A stretch of 20,256 nt of DNA from JAAYKM01 sp964408155 (lineage in GTDB: Bacteria; Desulfobacterota; Syntrophia; Syntrophales; JAAYKM01): assembly GCA_964408155.1 (NCBI GenBank), contig CAYOYJ010000028.1:1-20256 (forward strand), written 5' to 3'. Positions 1 through 6,307 of the stretch are shown here, piece after piece. Within the stretch, counting starts at the first letter, position 1, and every line of letters starts with the position of its first letter. The position numbers were made by a program, and so were the translations under genes. The notes under the pieces were generated by a model. That model was not told the DNA's origin, made no database searches, and was given only the letters and a program-made list of their open reading frames with translations.

Positions 1-1
1 T

Positions 2-289
2 AATGACATTGCTTTTCGTCTGGCTTCGGTTACCCTGGAAGAGGCGGAAGCCATGATCGGGGAAGTAAAGTGCGCCTCCCTTCTATTGAAAGGGGGGAGA
101 GGTCGTCTCCCGGTTAACCGTGAGGTCCTACTGGATCTGATCGTCGAAACGAGTCACCTCATGGCCGCGTTGTCCCTGGCGGAACTGGATCTGAACCCGG
201 TTATTTTACATGACGACCTCTATACCATCGCCGATGCGCGTTTTCTTCTCCAAACTGCGTCCGGCAAGAAAGGAACACCCCGTGGCTAA
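2..289 (+). CDS. Acyl-CoA synthetase (NDP-forming), C-terminal fragment
   Basis: The open frame enters from the left edge, so only the last 95 residues are visible and the start is outside the window. The fragment carries the end of an ATP-grasp domain as found in ADP-forming acetate/acyl-CoA ligases: an FRL stretch, a helix ending in MIGEVK, a LLKGGRGR segment and the hallmark ELDLNPVI near the end. Family knowledge: these enzymes interconvert acyl-CoA + ADP + Pi with acid + CoA + ATP in the cytoplasm, conserving energy in anaerobes. The acyl substrate cannot be told from this part. The stop codon overlaps the GTG of the next small ORF, suggesting translational coupling. Pimeloyl-CoA-synthetase-like or protein-acetyltransferase fusions share this domain and are not excluded. 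Confidence 0.85.
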   Translation, partial: NDIAFRLASVTLEEAEAMIGEVKCASLLLKGGRGRLPVNREVLLDLIVETSHLMAALSLAELDLNPVILHDDLYTIADARFLLQTASGKKGTPRG

Positions 290-386
290 AGGACAGGTTA
301 CCCGCCGACAGCAAGATGTTTCCCGTCTGTTGCGGGAAAGGAAGCGGATCCAAAGTGACCGGATTAAAAGCGGCAAGAAAAAATAA
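282..386 (+). CDS. Small basic protein, 34 aa, function unknown
   Basis: A GTG-started ORF overlaps the end of the acyl-CoA synthetase gene by eight bases. It has an AGGA ribosome-binding sequence at 271-274, seven bases before the GTG. The predicted peptide is strongly basic (about a dozen Lys/Arg among 34 residues), with QQDVSRLLRERKRIQSDRIK in the middle, likely an amphipathic helix, and ends in KSGKKK. No family is recognised. The good site and the stop/start overlap argue for real translation. A chance ORF remains possible because it is so short. Confidence 0.45.
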   Translation: MAKGQVTRRQQDVSRLLRERKRIQSDRIKSGKKK

Positions 387-395
387 CGCCTGATT

Positions 396-950
396 CTAAA
401 ACAAAAAGGGAACAAACATCCGGGTCTGTTCCATGTACTGCCGGTATTCCTCGCCGAAGCGCTCGATATTTTCCCTTTCCTCCACCCTGCCCGTTGCGAA
501 CAGAAAGACCGTCACCATGAGAGCCAGGGACACACTTGGAAGCGAGGGGTCTTTCATCGCCACACCCCAAGCCAGAAGGATTACGGACATGTACATGGGA
601 TGACGGATAAACCGAAAAGCACCGACCTTCAGCAGGTGTGTCGTATTTTCAAAGGCAAGGTTGGGCGAATGGGGGATGATCCCCTCCGAGCGCCCCAGGA
701 TGAACATTAAATCCGTGCTGTGAATGATCAGCATCAGTGAGCATAACAGCAGGGGCCAGGAAATGGTTTGGTTCCAGGAAAATGGATCGACAAACCAATA
801 GGGTAAGTTCAGGATGACCAGAATAAGCAGAAACTCGAATGCAAAAAAGCGATAAAAACCGTGGCACCGGGGATTCTTCAGGGATTTTCTGGATACGGTA
901 ATGATGATCCCTGAAAAAATAATGAAGACAAGCAATGATATGGCCATCAT
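396..950 (-). CDS. Isoprenylcysteine carboxyl methyltransferase-like membrane protein
   Basis: The 184-residue product has four or five hydrophobic segments (roughly residues 3-19, 36-54, 63-86, 119-133, 137-154). It carries the C-terminal signature of the ICMT/PEMT-type membrane methyltransferases: RHPMY at 116-120, then EERE at 157-160 and an EEYRQYM stretch at 167-173, residues that bind S-adenosylmethionine in this superfamily. Bacterial members are mostly of unknown substrate, so only a SAM-dependent membrane methyltransferase can be inferred. The ATG at 950 was chosen because GGGAG lies nine bases upstream. The frame stays open to a TTG at 1118, but those 56 codons encode nothing family-like. 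It lies downstream of, and codirectional with, the DNA methyltransferase gene, about 200 bases away. Confidence 0.75.
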   Translation of the reverse strand: MMAISLLVFIIFSGIIITVSRKSLKNPRCHGFYRFFAFEFLLILVILNLPYWFVDPFSWNQTISWPLLLCSLMLIIHSTDLMFILGRSEGIIPHSPNLAFENTTHLLKVGAFRFIRHPMYMSVILLAWGVAMKDPSLPSVSLALMVTVFLFATGRVEERENIERFGEEYRQYMEQTRMFVPFLF

Positions 951-1009
951 GGAGATATTCTCCCAGCAAACGATATGATCGGATACATGTCCGTACTTTC
1001 TTGCCGTGA

Positions 1010-1040
1010 CCGGATTTTCCAGGAGGTGGAGGCAATCCGG
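1010..1040 (-). other. Stem-loop in the leader of the ICMT-like gene
   Basis: CCGGATT at 1010-1016 and AATCCGG at 1034-1040 form a perfect seven-base-pair inverted repeat with a 17-base loop. On the minus strand it lies 60 bases before the ICMT-like start at 950. The loop on that strand contains CACCTCC, resembling the 3' end of 16S rRNA, so it could in principle pair with the GGGAG ribosome-binding site. No T-run follows, so a terminator is not indicated. Regulatory meaning is inference. Confidence 0.3.
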
Positions 1041-1046
1041 CGGGGA

Positions 1047-1080
1047 GCCGGTTGAAAAAAGCGGGTGAATTTTAACCGGC
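1047..1080 (-). terminator. Stem-loop downstream of the DNA methyltransferase gene
   Basis: GCCGGTT at 1047-1053 and AACCGGC at 1074-1080 form a perfect seven-base-pair arm. It can be extended inward by AAAA/TTTT across a single bulged G. It lies 70 bases past the methyltransferase stop on the minus strand. There is no clean T-tract after the stem on that strand, so it may be a factor-dependent terminator or an mRNA 3'-end stabiliser. Confidence 0.3.
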
Positions 1081-1149
1081 CGGATCCATTTTGGCCAGAG
1101 ATATTTTTCCTTTCGCAATTTGCTTCATAGAACCAGCGACAACAATCAT

Positions 1150-2112
1150 TTACTTCCGATTCGTTGATTTTGCAGTCCGATTTCCAATGGCGTTTCTCTC
1201 CCAGAAGAAACCATCCCGATAGCCTTGAATCACTCTGTTTTGCTGCGCCAGAGACAATCTCTTTTCCGCCAGACAGGCGAAATCGTGATCAATCTCCACA
1301 CCGATGTAATGTCGTCCCAGCTTGCTGGCGACGACGGAGGTTGTACCCGAACCGAGGAATGGGTCAAGAATCACATCGCCCTCATGAGAGCCGGCAAGAA
1401 TAATTCGTGCCAGGAGTTTTTCCGGTTTCTGGGTCGGGTGAGCCGTGTTCTCAGGCATGGACCAGAAAGGGACCGTTAAATCCGTCCAGATGTTGGATGG
1501 ATGCGTATCGCGCCAAGGACCGTCCGGCGTCTCAACCCAGTCTTTCGGTCGACCGGTGTGATCCCGGTAGGGAGCCAGGACCCGCCGCCTGATTTTGACT
1601 GCGTCGACATTAAACACATAATGATTCGAGACTGTGGCGAACCAGATATCCTCACTGTTATTCTTCCAGTTGTTTCGCCCCCCTCTGCCTTTTTCCCGCT
1701 CCCAGGTGATGCGATTCCGGATAATGAAATACCGTGACAAGACGTGATGAATGGTCGCCGAGGAAAACCAGTCGCCGCAGATATAAACGGAAGCGGACGC
1801 TTTAAGCAGCCGCGGCAGTTTGCTGATCCAGGAATCCAGCCACGTTTCGTAGGCATGGTGGGTGACTTTGCTGAAGGCGTGCCGGTTATAGATTTTAGTC
1901 AGGTTATACGGGGGATCGGCAAAGAGCAGATCGACAAAACAATCGGGGAGGAGATCGAGGGCCTCCAGGGTGTCTTGGCAGAAGGTGCGATCAAGCACTT
2001 CCTCAAGACAGGCCGCTTTTTTTAGATGTTTCAGCCTAATGCCGTATTGGATCTTTTCCTCATCGCTCAGGAAGAGGGTTTGGTTTCGGGGAGCCCGTTT
2101 TTTCAGTTCCAT
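1150..2112 (-). CDS. Solitary site-specific DNA methyltransferase (N6-A or N4-C, beta class)
   Basis: The 320-residue protein has the N6_N4 methyltransferase layout: catalytic motif IV DPPY at 66-69, a variable middle (about 120-215) that would hold the target-recognition region, HPTQKP at 225-230, and SAM-binding motif I DPFLGSGTT at 250-258 followed by GVEID at 271-275. Motif IV before motif I defines the beta class. DPPY fits amino-group methylation of adenine or N4-cytosine, not C5. No restriction gene lies beside it; the hsdR fragment at the far end of the window belongs to a different system type. It may be an orphan regulatory or defence-decoy methylase. The start at 2112 has no clear Shine-Dalgarno of its own but lies two bases after a short leader ORF. 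Recognition sequence cannot be read from the protein. Confidence 0.88.
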   Translation of the reverse strand: MELKKRAPRNQTLFLSDEEKIQYGIRLKHLKKAACLEEVLDRTFCQDTLEALDLLPDCFVDLLFADPPYNLTKIYNRHAFSKVTHHAYETWLDSWISKLPRLLKASASVYICGDWFSSATIHHVLSRYFIIRNRITWEREKGRGGRNNWKNNSEDIWFATVSNHYVFNVDAVKIRRRVLAPYRDHTGRPKDWVETPDGPWRDTHPSNIWTDLTVPFWSMPENTAHPTQKPEKLLARIILAGSHEGDVILDPFLGSGTTSVVASKLGRHYIGVEIDHDFACLAEKRLSLAQQNRVIQGYRDGFFWERNAIGNRTAKSTNRK

Positions 2113-2113
2113 A

Positions 2114-2140
2114 TTATTTTTTCGTTTTAAAATCCGTCAT
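2114..2140 (-). promoter_or_regulatory. Possible eight-codon leader ORF before the DNA methyltransferase
   Basis: On the minus strand an ATG at 2140 opens MTDFKTKK and stops with TAA at 2116-2114, one base before the methyltransferase ATG at 2112. AAAGGA lies eight bases before the leader ATG, whereas the methyltransferase start has only an A-rich stretch. The arrangement would let ribosomes finishing the leader reinitiate on the methyltransferase. That coupling is inference. Confidence 0.35.
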
Positions 2141-2384
2141 GATGGAATTCCTTTAACGATTCCCGGAGGACATAAGCAATTCATGAGAGAAAATATTACC
2201 CGTATACAATTCAGCGAAATGCTACCAAGGAGAGCATATCGGATTCTAAATGCCCGAAAAAGGGACTTCGTGCAACCCCTTGTTCAAAAATCGATCTATC
2301 ATGCTTGCGTGGGGCTTTGAAATGATACCCGGCATACATTAAGGCTCTTCGTCGCTCCCCATTTAAATCCTTCCGGATGAAAGG

Positions 2385-3014
2385 TTACGTGAATTCACGG
2401 TGAATGCCGCGGGTGGCGGAATATTTCAGATATCGGCAGAGTGAATCCGTGTCCAGGATATAAGCGAAAGCGTAGGCCAAATTTTTAAGGGTGGCGATGT
2501 GAAGTTCTTCCGTCACGGTTGCCGTGGCATCGGAGAGAAAAAATACCCGGTAATCCCGCATGAAAGCATCCCGTGCGGTCGTTTCACAGCAGCAGTTAGT
2601 CAGGAGACCGCAGATAATGACGTCTTGGATCCCCTTGGCCCTGAACATGGCGTCGAGGTTTGTCCGAAAAAAAGCACTGTAGCGATTTTTGTCGATAACC
2701 ATTTCTTGACCCTGGGGCACAAGCGTGGATACGATTTCCCAATCCGGGTTGCCGTATTGGATCGCTTCTCCCCACCATTCTACAAGAAGTCCCCCATCTT
2801 CCGCCGGATTTATATGACCATGACGTGTAAAAAAAATTTGGACGCCCGAGAACCGGCATGCTTCTATTGCGGAAGAGACGTTATTCATGATGATTTCACA
2901 CAAGGCGCTGAAGTGCTCCTGCATATCGATGACAAGAAGGGCGGACTTGCCGGGATCCGGGAGAGAAACGTGGGTGTTGTAGAGTTCCACGTCCTGCAGG
3001 TAATTGCGGTCCAT
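2385..3014 (-). CDS. Isochorismatase-family cysteine hydrolase
   Basis: The 209-residue product has the family's catalytic triad: Asp30 in LLVIDMQ, Lys109 in VIDKNRYSAFF, and a nucleophile Cys142 in GLLTNCCCETTARDA (137-151). Such enzymes hydrolyse amides or enol ethers (nicotinamidase, N-carbamoylsarcosine amidase, biuret hydrolase, isochorismatase); which substrate applies here is not decidable. Three consecutive cysteines at the active-site loop (141-143) are unusual. The ATG at 3014 was chosen because AAGGAGG sits about six bases upstream; the frame is open further to 3125 but that extension would cross the promoter region. The gene is divergent from the vWA gene and separated from it by 191 bases. 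Confidence 0.85.
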   Translation of the reverse strand: MDRNYLQDVELYNTHVSLPDPGKSALLVIDMQEHFSALCEIIMNNVSSAIEACRFSGVQIFFTRHGHINPAEDGGLLVEWWGEAIQYGNPDWEIVSTLVPQGQEMVIDKNRYSAFFRTNLDAMFRAKGIQDVIICGLLTNCCCETTARDAFMRDYRVFFLSDATATVTEELHIATLKNLAYAFAYILDTDSLCRYLKYSATRGIHREFT

Positions 3015-3061
3015 AAGCTGCCTCCTTATTATGGCGGTGGGGCCTTGACCTGTTGGAAAAT

Positions 3062-3070
3062 ATTCTAACA
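3062..3070 (-). promoter_or_regulatory. Extended -10 promoter candidate for the isochorismatase-like gene
   Basis: The minus strand reads TGTTAGAAT at 3070-3062: a TAGAAT hexamer (five of six matches to TATAAT) preceded by the TGn of an extended -10. No good -35 is seen at 16-18 bases, which extended -10 promoters tolerate. It lies 48 bases before the start codon at 3014. Confidence 0.4.
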
Positions 3071-3142
3071 TGCCCTGGTCTGCTTCACTACAAGTTTGTT
3101 CGGCTTCGCAAAGAAGTCTCATCAACTGTTCCGAAGAGTAAA

Positions 3143-3171
3143 GGAACTTTTTCCCGGTTCCCTCTGTCTAA
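3143..3171 (+). promoter_or_regulatory. ECF-sigma-type promoter ahead of the VIT/vWA gene
   Basis: GGAACTT at 3143-3149 and GTCTAA at 3166-3171 are separated by 16 bases. This is the classic form of promoters read by RpoE-like ECF sigma factors (GGAACTT, 15-17 bases, then a GTC/TCTAA-type element). It is correctly oriented and ends 34 bases before the ATG at 3206. An ECF sigma gene lies immediately downstream of the controlled gene, making autogenous module control plausible. GGAAC and GTTCC at 3143-3158 also make a small inverted repeat. Confidence 0.6.
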
Positions 3172-3205
3172 TCTGTTAAAAGAAGAACACAGAGGAGGTT
3201 ATGTT

Positions 3206-5527
3206 ATGAAAGTGCGGGCAATAATTTTTATCATTTTGGGCATTGTGGTTTCCCTCATCGGTCTGAGTACCGCTTCATCCCAGCCGGAGACATCCGCCGA
3301 CCGGACCCTGTCGCCGTATTTTTTCGTTCAGAGCGAAGATGCATCGGTGGATCAACTGCCCCTGAAATCGACCATGGCCGATGTTCAGATTGCAGGGGTG
3401 ATTGCCGATGTGCGGGTGGCCCAGGTCTATAAGAATGAGGGCAAAACACCCCTGGAGGCGATCTATGTTTTTCCGGCTTCCACGCGGGCGGCGGTTTACG
3501 GCATGAAAATGCAAATCGGCAAACGGACGATCGAGGCGAAAATTAAAGAGCGGGAGCAGGCCCGAAAGGATTACGAAGACGCCAAAAACCAGGGGAAAAG
3601 CGCCTCCTTGCTCGAACAGCAGCGTCCCAATGTTTTCCAGATGAATGTGGCGAACATCATGCCTGGGGACGTAATTCGAGTTGAATTGAAATACACGGAA
3701 TTGCTTGTTCCGGAAGATCGTGTTTACGAATTCGTTTATCCGACCGTCGTTGGGGCCCGCTACACCAATCAGGAGGCGGCAACGGCCCCGGCTTCGGAAC
3801 ACTGGATTCAAAACCCCTACCTCCGTCAGGGTGATGCCCCGACGTATGACTTTGATATCCATGTGAATTTAGCGACGGGAATGCCCATTCGTGATCTTGC
3901 CTGTCTGTCTCACAAGGTGGATGCCGTGTATGCCGATGCGTCACGTGTGGCAGTTGAGCTGGCTGCAGGTGAGAAAACCGGCGGAAACCGGGATTATATT
4001 TTGCGATATCGCCTGGATGGGGATCGGATTCGGTCGGGGCTTCTCCTGCATGAAGGAGAAAAGGAAAACTATTTTCTTCTGATGATGCAACCGCCCAAAA
4101 GGATTGCGTCGGGTGATATTCCGGGGCGGGAATATATTTTCATCGTGGATGTATCGGGATCGATGCATGGTTTCCCCCTGGATATTTCCAAGAAGCTGAT
4201 GTCCGATCTGATCGGAAGCTTACGTCCTGCCGACCGTTTCAATGTGCTGTTGTTTGCCGGTGGTTCTTCACTCCTGGCGGAAGAATCGCTTCCCGCGACA
4301 ACCGATAATATCCACAGGGCGATTTCTCACATTGAAAACCAGACGGGGGGTGGCGGGACGGAAATCCTCCCGGCGCTGAAACGGGTGCTGGCGTTGAAAC
4401 ATGGGAAAAACACATCCAGAACCTTAATCGTTGCCACCGATGGCTATGTAACCGTCGAAGAGGAGGTTTTTGATCTGATCCGTAAAAATCTCGGCCATGC
4501 CAACCTGTTTGCCTTCGGAATCGGTTCCAGTGTCAATCGTCACATCATCGAGGGCATGGCCCGTTGCGGTCAGGGTGAAGCGTTTGTTGTTGTGAACCCC
4601 GGTGAGGCGACGGAAAAGGCGGCACGTTTTCGCAAGATGATCCAGTCGCCGGTCCTCTCACAGGTCAAGGTCGATTTCAATGGTTTTGAAACCTACGATG
4701 CAGAACCGCTCACGCTCCCGGATGTTTTGGCGGAGCGTCCTGTGGTCGTCTTTGGAAAATGGCGGGGGAAAGCAGCGGGAATCATTACCCTGAAAGGCAT
4801 GACCGGTCGGGGGCCCTACAGCGAATCCATCGAAGTCGGAAAGGCGAAAGCAACGAAGGAGCATTCGGCCTTACGTTATCTCTGGGCACGGCAGCGCATT
4901 ACGCTGTTGTCTGATTACAACAACCTGCGCACGGATGAAAAACGCATCCGGGAAATTACAGCATTGGGGTTGACCTACAATCTTCTGACGGCTTACACGT
5001 CTTTTGTCGCCGTGGATACGGAGGTGAGAAACAACGGACAAACCACGACCGTCAAACAACCTCTGCCGCTACCGCAAGGGGTAAGCGAGTACGCCGTGGG
5101 TGGCAGTATGGTCAAGGGCTGTGCGGCGCCGATGCCGACGCTCATGGAATCGGCGTTTTCCGGGGATTGGGCGGTGCGGGCCCGCAAGAAAAAAGACGAA
5201 AGGGAAAAGCGGAACAGCACAACACACGGGACACTGAAATCGCTCCGGGTTTCAGCCGGGATGTCGAAGAAAGACATTGAGAAAACTGTCAGGTGTCTTC
5301 TACCGAAGGTGGACCGGTGTGTCGGCGGGACCCATTTGCAAGGTGTTCTGGAACTGCGCCTGAGTCTCAATGTTGACGGGACCGTTAAAAGGGTGGAGGT
5401 GATGACCCCCGATTTGCTGAAGGATGACATGAAATCATGCCTGATTGCAGAGGTCAAAAAATGGCATTTGCCCATTCCACCCAAGGGCGTGAAGGCCCGG
5501 ATAACCATCCTGATCGACCTGGCCTAA
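3206..5527 (+). CDS. VIT and von Willebrand A domain protein with AgmX/PglI-like C-terminus
   Basis: The 773-residue product starts at ATG 3206, with GAGGAGG seven bases upstream. An N-terminal hydrophobic segment (about residues 4-24) ending in ASS indicates export or a membrane anchor. A VIT domain spans roughly 35-170. A vWA domain follows (about 305-480) with an intact metal-ion site: Asp315-Ser317-Ser319 in DVSGSMHG, Thr385 and Asp412. The last 85 residues (from about 688) resemble the AgmX/PglI TonB-like tail, with two cysteines, a LSLNVDGTVKRVEV strand and a KKWHLPIPP turn. VIT/vWA proteins are inter-alpha-trypsin-inhibitor-like adhesion or scaffold proteins; some bacterial relatives are sortase targets, but no sorting signal is seen here. 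A periplasmic, stress-induced binding or envelope-integrity role is inferred. A stem-loop at 5546-5582 follows the gene. Confidence 0.85.
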   Translation: MKVRAIIFIILGIVVSLIGLSTASSQPETSADRTLSPYFFVQSEDASVDQLPLKSTMADVQIAGVIADVRVAQVYKNEGKTPLEAIYVFPASTRAAVYGMKMQIGKRTIEAKIKEREQARKDYEDAKNQGKSASLLEQQRPNVFQMNVANIMPGDVIRVELKYTELLVPEDRVYEFVYPTVVGARYTNQEAATAPASEHWIQNPYLRQGDAPTYDFDIHVNLATGMPIRDLACLSHKVDAVYADASRVAVELAAGEKTGGNRDYILRYRLDGDRIRSGLLLHEGEKENYFLLMMQPPKRIASGDIPGREYIFIVDVSGSMHGFPLDISKKLMSDLIGSLRPADRFNVLLFAGGSSLLAEESLPATTDNIHRAISHIENQTGGGGTEILPALKRVLALKHGKNTSRTLIVATDGYVTVEEEVFDLIRKNLGHANLFAFGIGSSVNRHIIEGMARCGQGEAFVVVNPGEATEKAARFRKMIQSPVLSQVKVDFNGFETYDAEPLTLPDVLAERPVVVFGKWRGKAAGIITLKGMTGRGPYSESIEVGKAKATKEHSALRYLWARQRITLLSDYNNLRTDEKRIREITALGLTYNLLTAYTSFVAVDTEVRNNGQTTTVKQPLPLPQGVSEYAVGGSMVKGCAAPMPTLMESAFSGDWAVRARKKKDEREKRNSTTHGTLKSLRVSAGMSKKDIEKTVRCLLPKVDRCVGGTHLQGVLELRLSLNVDGTVKRVEVMTPDLLKDDMKSCLIAEVKKWHLPIPPKGVKARITILIDLA

Positions 5528-5545
5528 GTTCTTAAACGGCACTGA

Positions 5546-5582
5546 CCTGATCGGGACAGCAGAGCCTTATGTCCCGGTCAGG
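5546..5582 (+). terminator. Strong stem-loop after the vWA gene
   Basis: CCTGATCGGGACA at 5546-5558 pairs with TGTCCCGGTCAGG at 5570-5582: 13 base pairs including one G-U, with an 11-base loop. It starts 18 bases after the stop codon. No T-run follows directly, so full intrinsic termination is uncertain; it may separate the vWA transcript from the sigma-factor transcript or act as an attenuator or 3'-end stabiliser. Confidence 0.5.
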
Positions 5583-5615
5583 CTTCGATTCGGCATCAAA
5601 AATGGGTAATTTTTC

Positions 5616-5645
5616 TTGACAGGGTGGCCATTTCCGTACTCCATT
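5616..5645 (+). promoter_or_regulatory. Sigma-70-like promoter candidate for the sigma/anti-sigma pair
   Basis: A perfect TTGACA is at 5616-5621. The best -10 at 18 bases is TCCATT (5640-5645), only a three-of-six match, so the call rests mainly on the -35. No GGAAC-type ECF element is visible here, suggesting that the sigma gene is not strictly self-activated from this site. Confidence 0.35.
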
Positions 5646-5698
5646 AGAACAAAAAGAAAACCATGATGACCATTATCATGCTGGTATGAGGTGGCGTT

Positions 5699-6307
5699 AC
5701 GCAAGAACTGGAACCCGGCCGGGAAGAGGATCGTGAATTCGTCATCTGCTGTCATAAAGGAGACGTGGAGGCTTTTTCAAGACTTGTTGAGCGCAATCAA
5801 AAAAAAATGCTGAATGTCGCTTACCGGATGATCGGGGACTACGATGAAGCATGTGACTGTGTGCAAGAGGCTTTTCTTTCCGCTTATCGGGGGATCGGCA
5901 ATTTTCGCCGGGAGGCTCGGTTTTCCACCTGGCTTTACGCCATTGTTGTGAATCAGGCGAAAAACAGCCTGCGTCAGATGAAAAGCCGCCGCGGTCACGA
6001 ATCATCGACGGAGATGCATTCACGCCATGGCGAAGCTCCGTGCGGAGAGTGTTCGGCACCTCCTTTCACCGAGTCCTTGGCGGATCAGTGGGAAAGAAAG
6101 GAACTGGAGGCAAAGGTACAGACCTGTATTATCGGTCTTGAGCATGATTTCCGGGAGGTCCTGGTGCTGAAAGACATTCAGGATCTTTCCTATGAGGAAA
6201 TTCGGGATGCGCTCCACATTCCGGTGGGAACCGTCAAATCGAGACTTTTCCGGGCGCGGCTTGCCCTCAAGGACTGTCTGGCCAAAGTTTGGGGAGATCT
6301 GAAATGA
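5699..6307 (+). CDS. ECF-type RNA polymerase sigma factor
   Basis: The protein carries a sigma-70 region 2 (EAFSRLVERNQKKMLNVAYR through ARFSTWLYAIVVNQAKNSL) and a region 4 helix-turn-helix (DLSYEEIRDALHIPVGTVKS then RLFRARLALKDCL), the complete two-domain ECF layout; it directs RNA polymerase to target promoters. Start choice is awkward: the first standard start is GTG 5765, but homology clearly continues upstream (REFVICCHKGDVEAF is typical region-2 leader), and the frame is open only back to a TGA at 5687-5689. A good GAGGTG at 5688-5693 lies five bases before an ACG at 5699, so ACG is used here as the most likely initiation point; CTG 5708 is an alternative. A GTG 5765 product would be 180 residues. 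It overlaps the anti-sigma gene by ATGA. A linker rich in His, Cys and Glu (about residues 95-135) separates the two domains. Confidence 0.88.
   Translation, partial: TQELEPGREEDREFVICCHKGDVEAFSRLVERNQKKMLNVAYRMIGDYDEACDCVQEAFLSAYRGIGNFRREARFSTWLYAIVVNQAKNSLRQMKSRRGHESSTEMHSRHGEAPCGECSAPPFTESLADQWERKELEAKVQTCIIGLEHDFREVLVLKDIQDLSYEEIRDALHIPVGTVKSRLFRARLALKDCLAKVWGDLK

Noticed and set aside
2183..2320. Possible 45-residue plus-strand ORF with GGAGG at 2165-2169
   Set aside because: The ribosome-binding sequence is 13 bases from the ATG, too far, and the peptide shows no domain. It is left as non-coding unless conservation shows otherwise.
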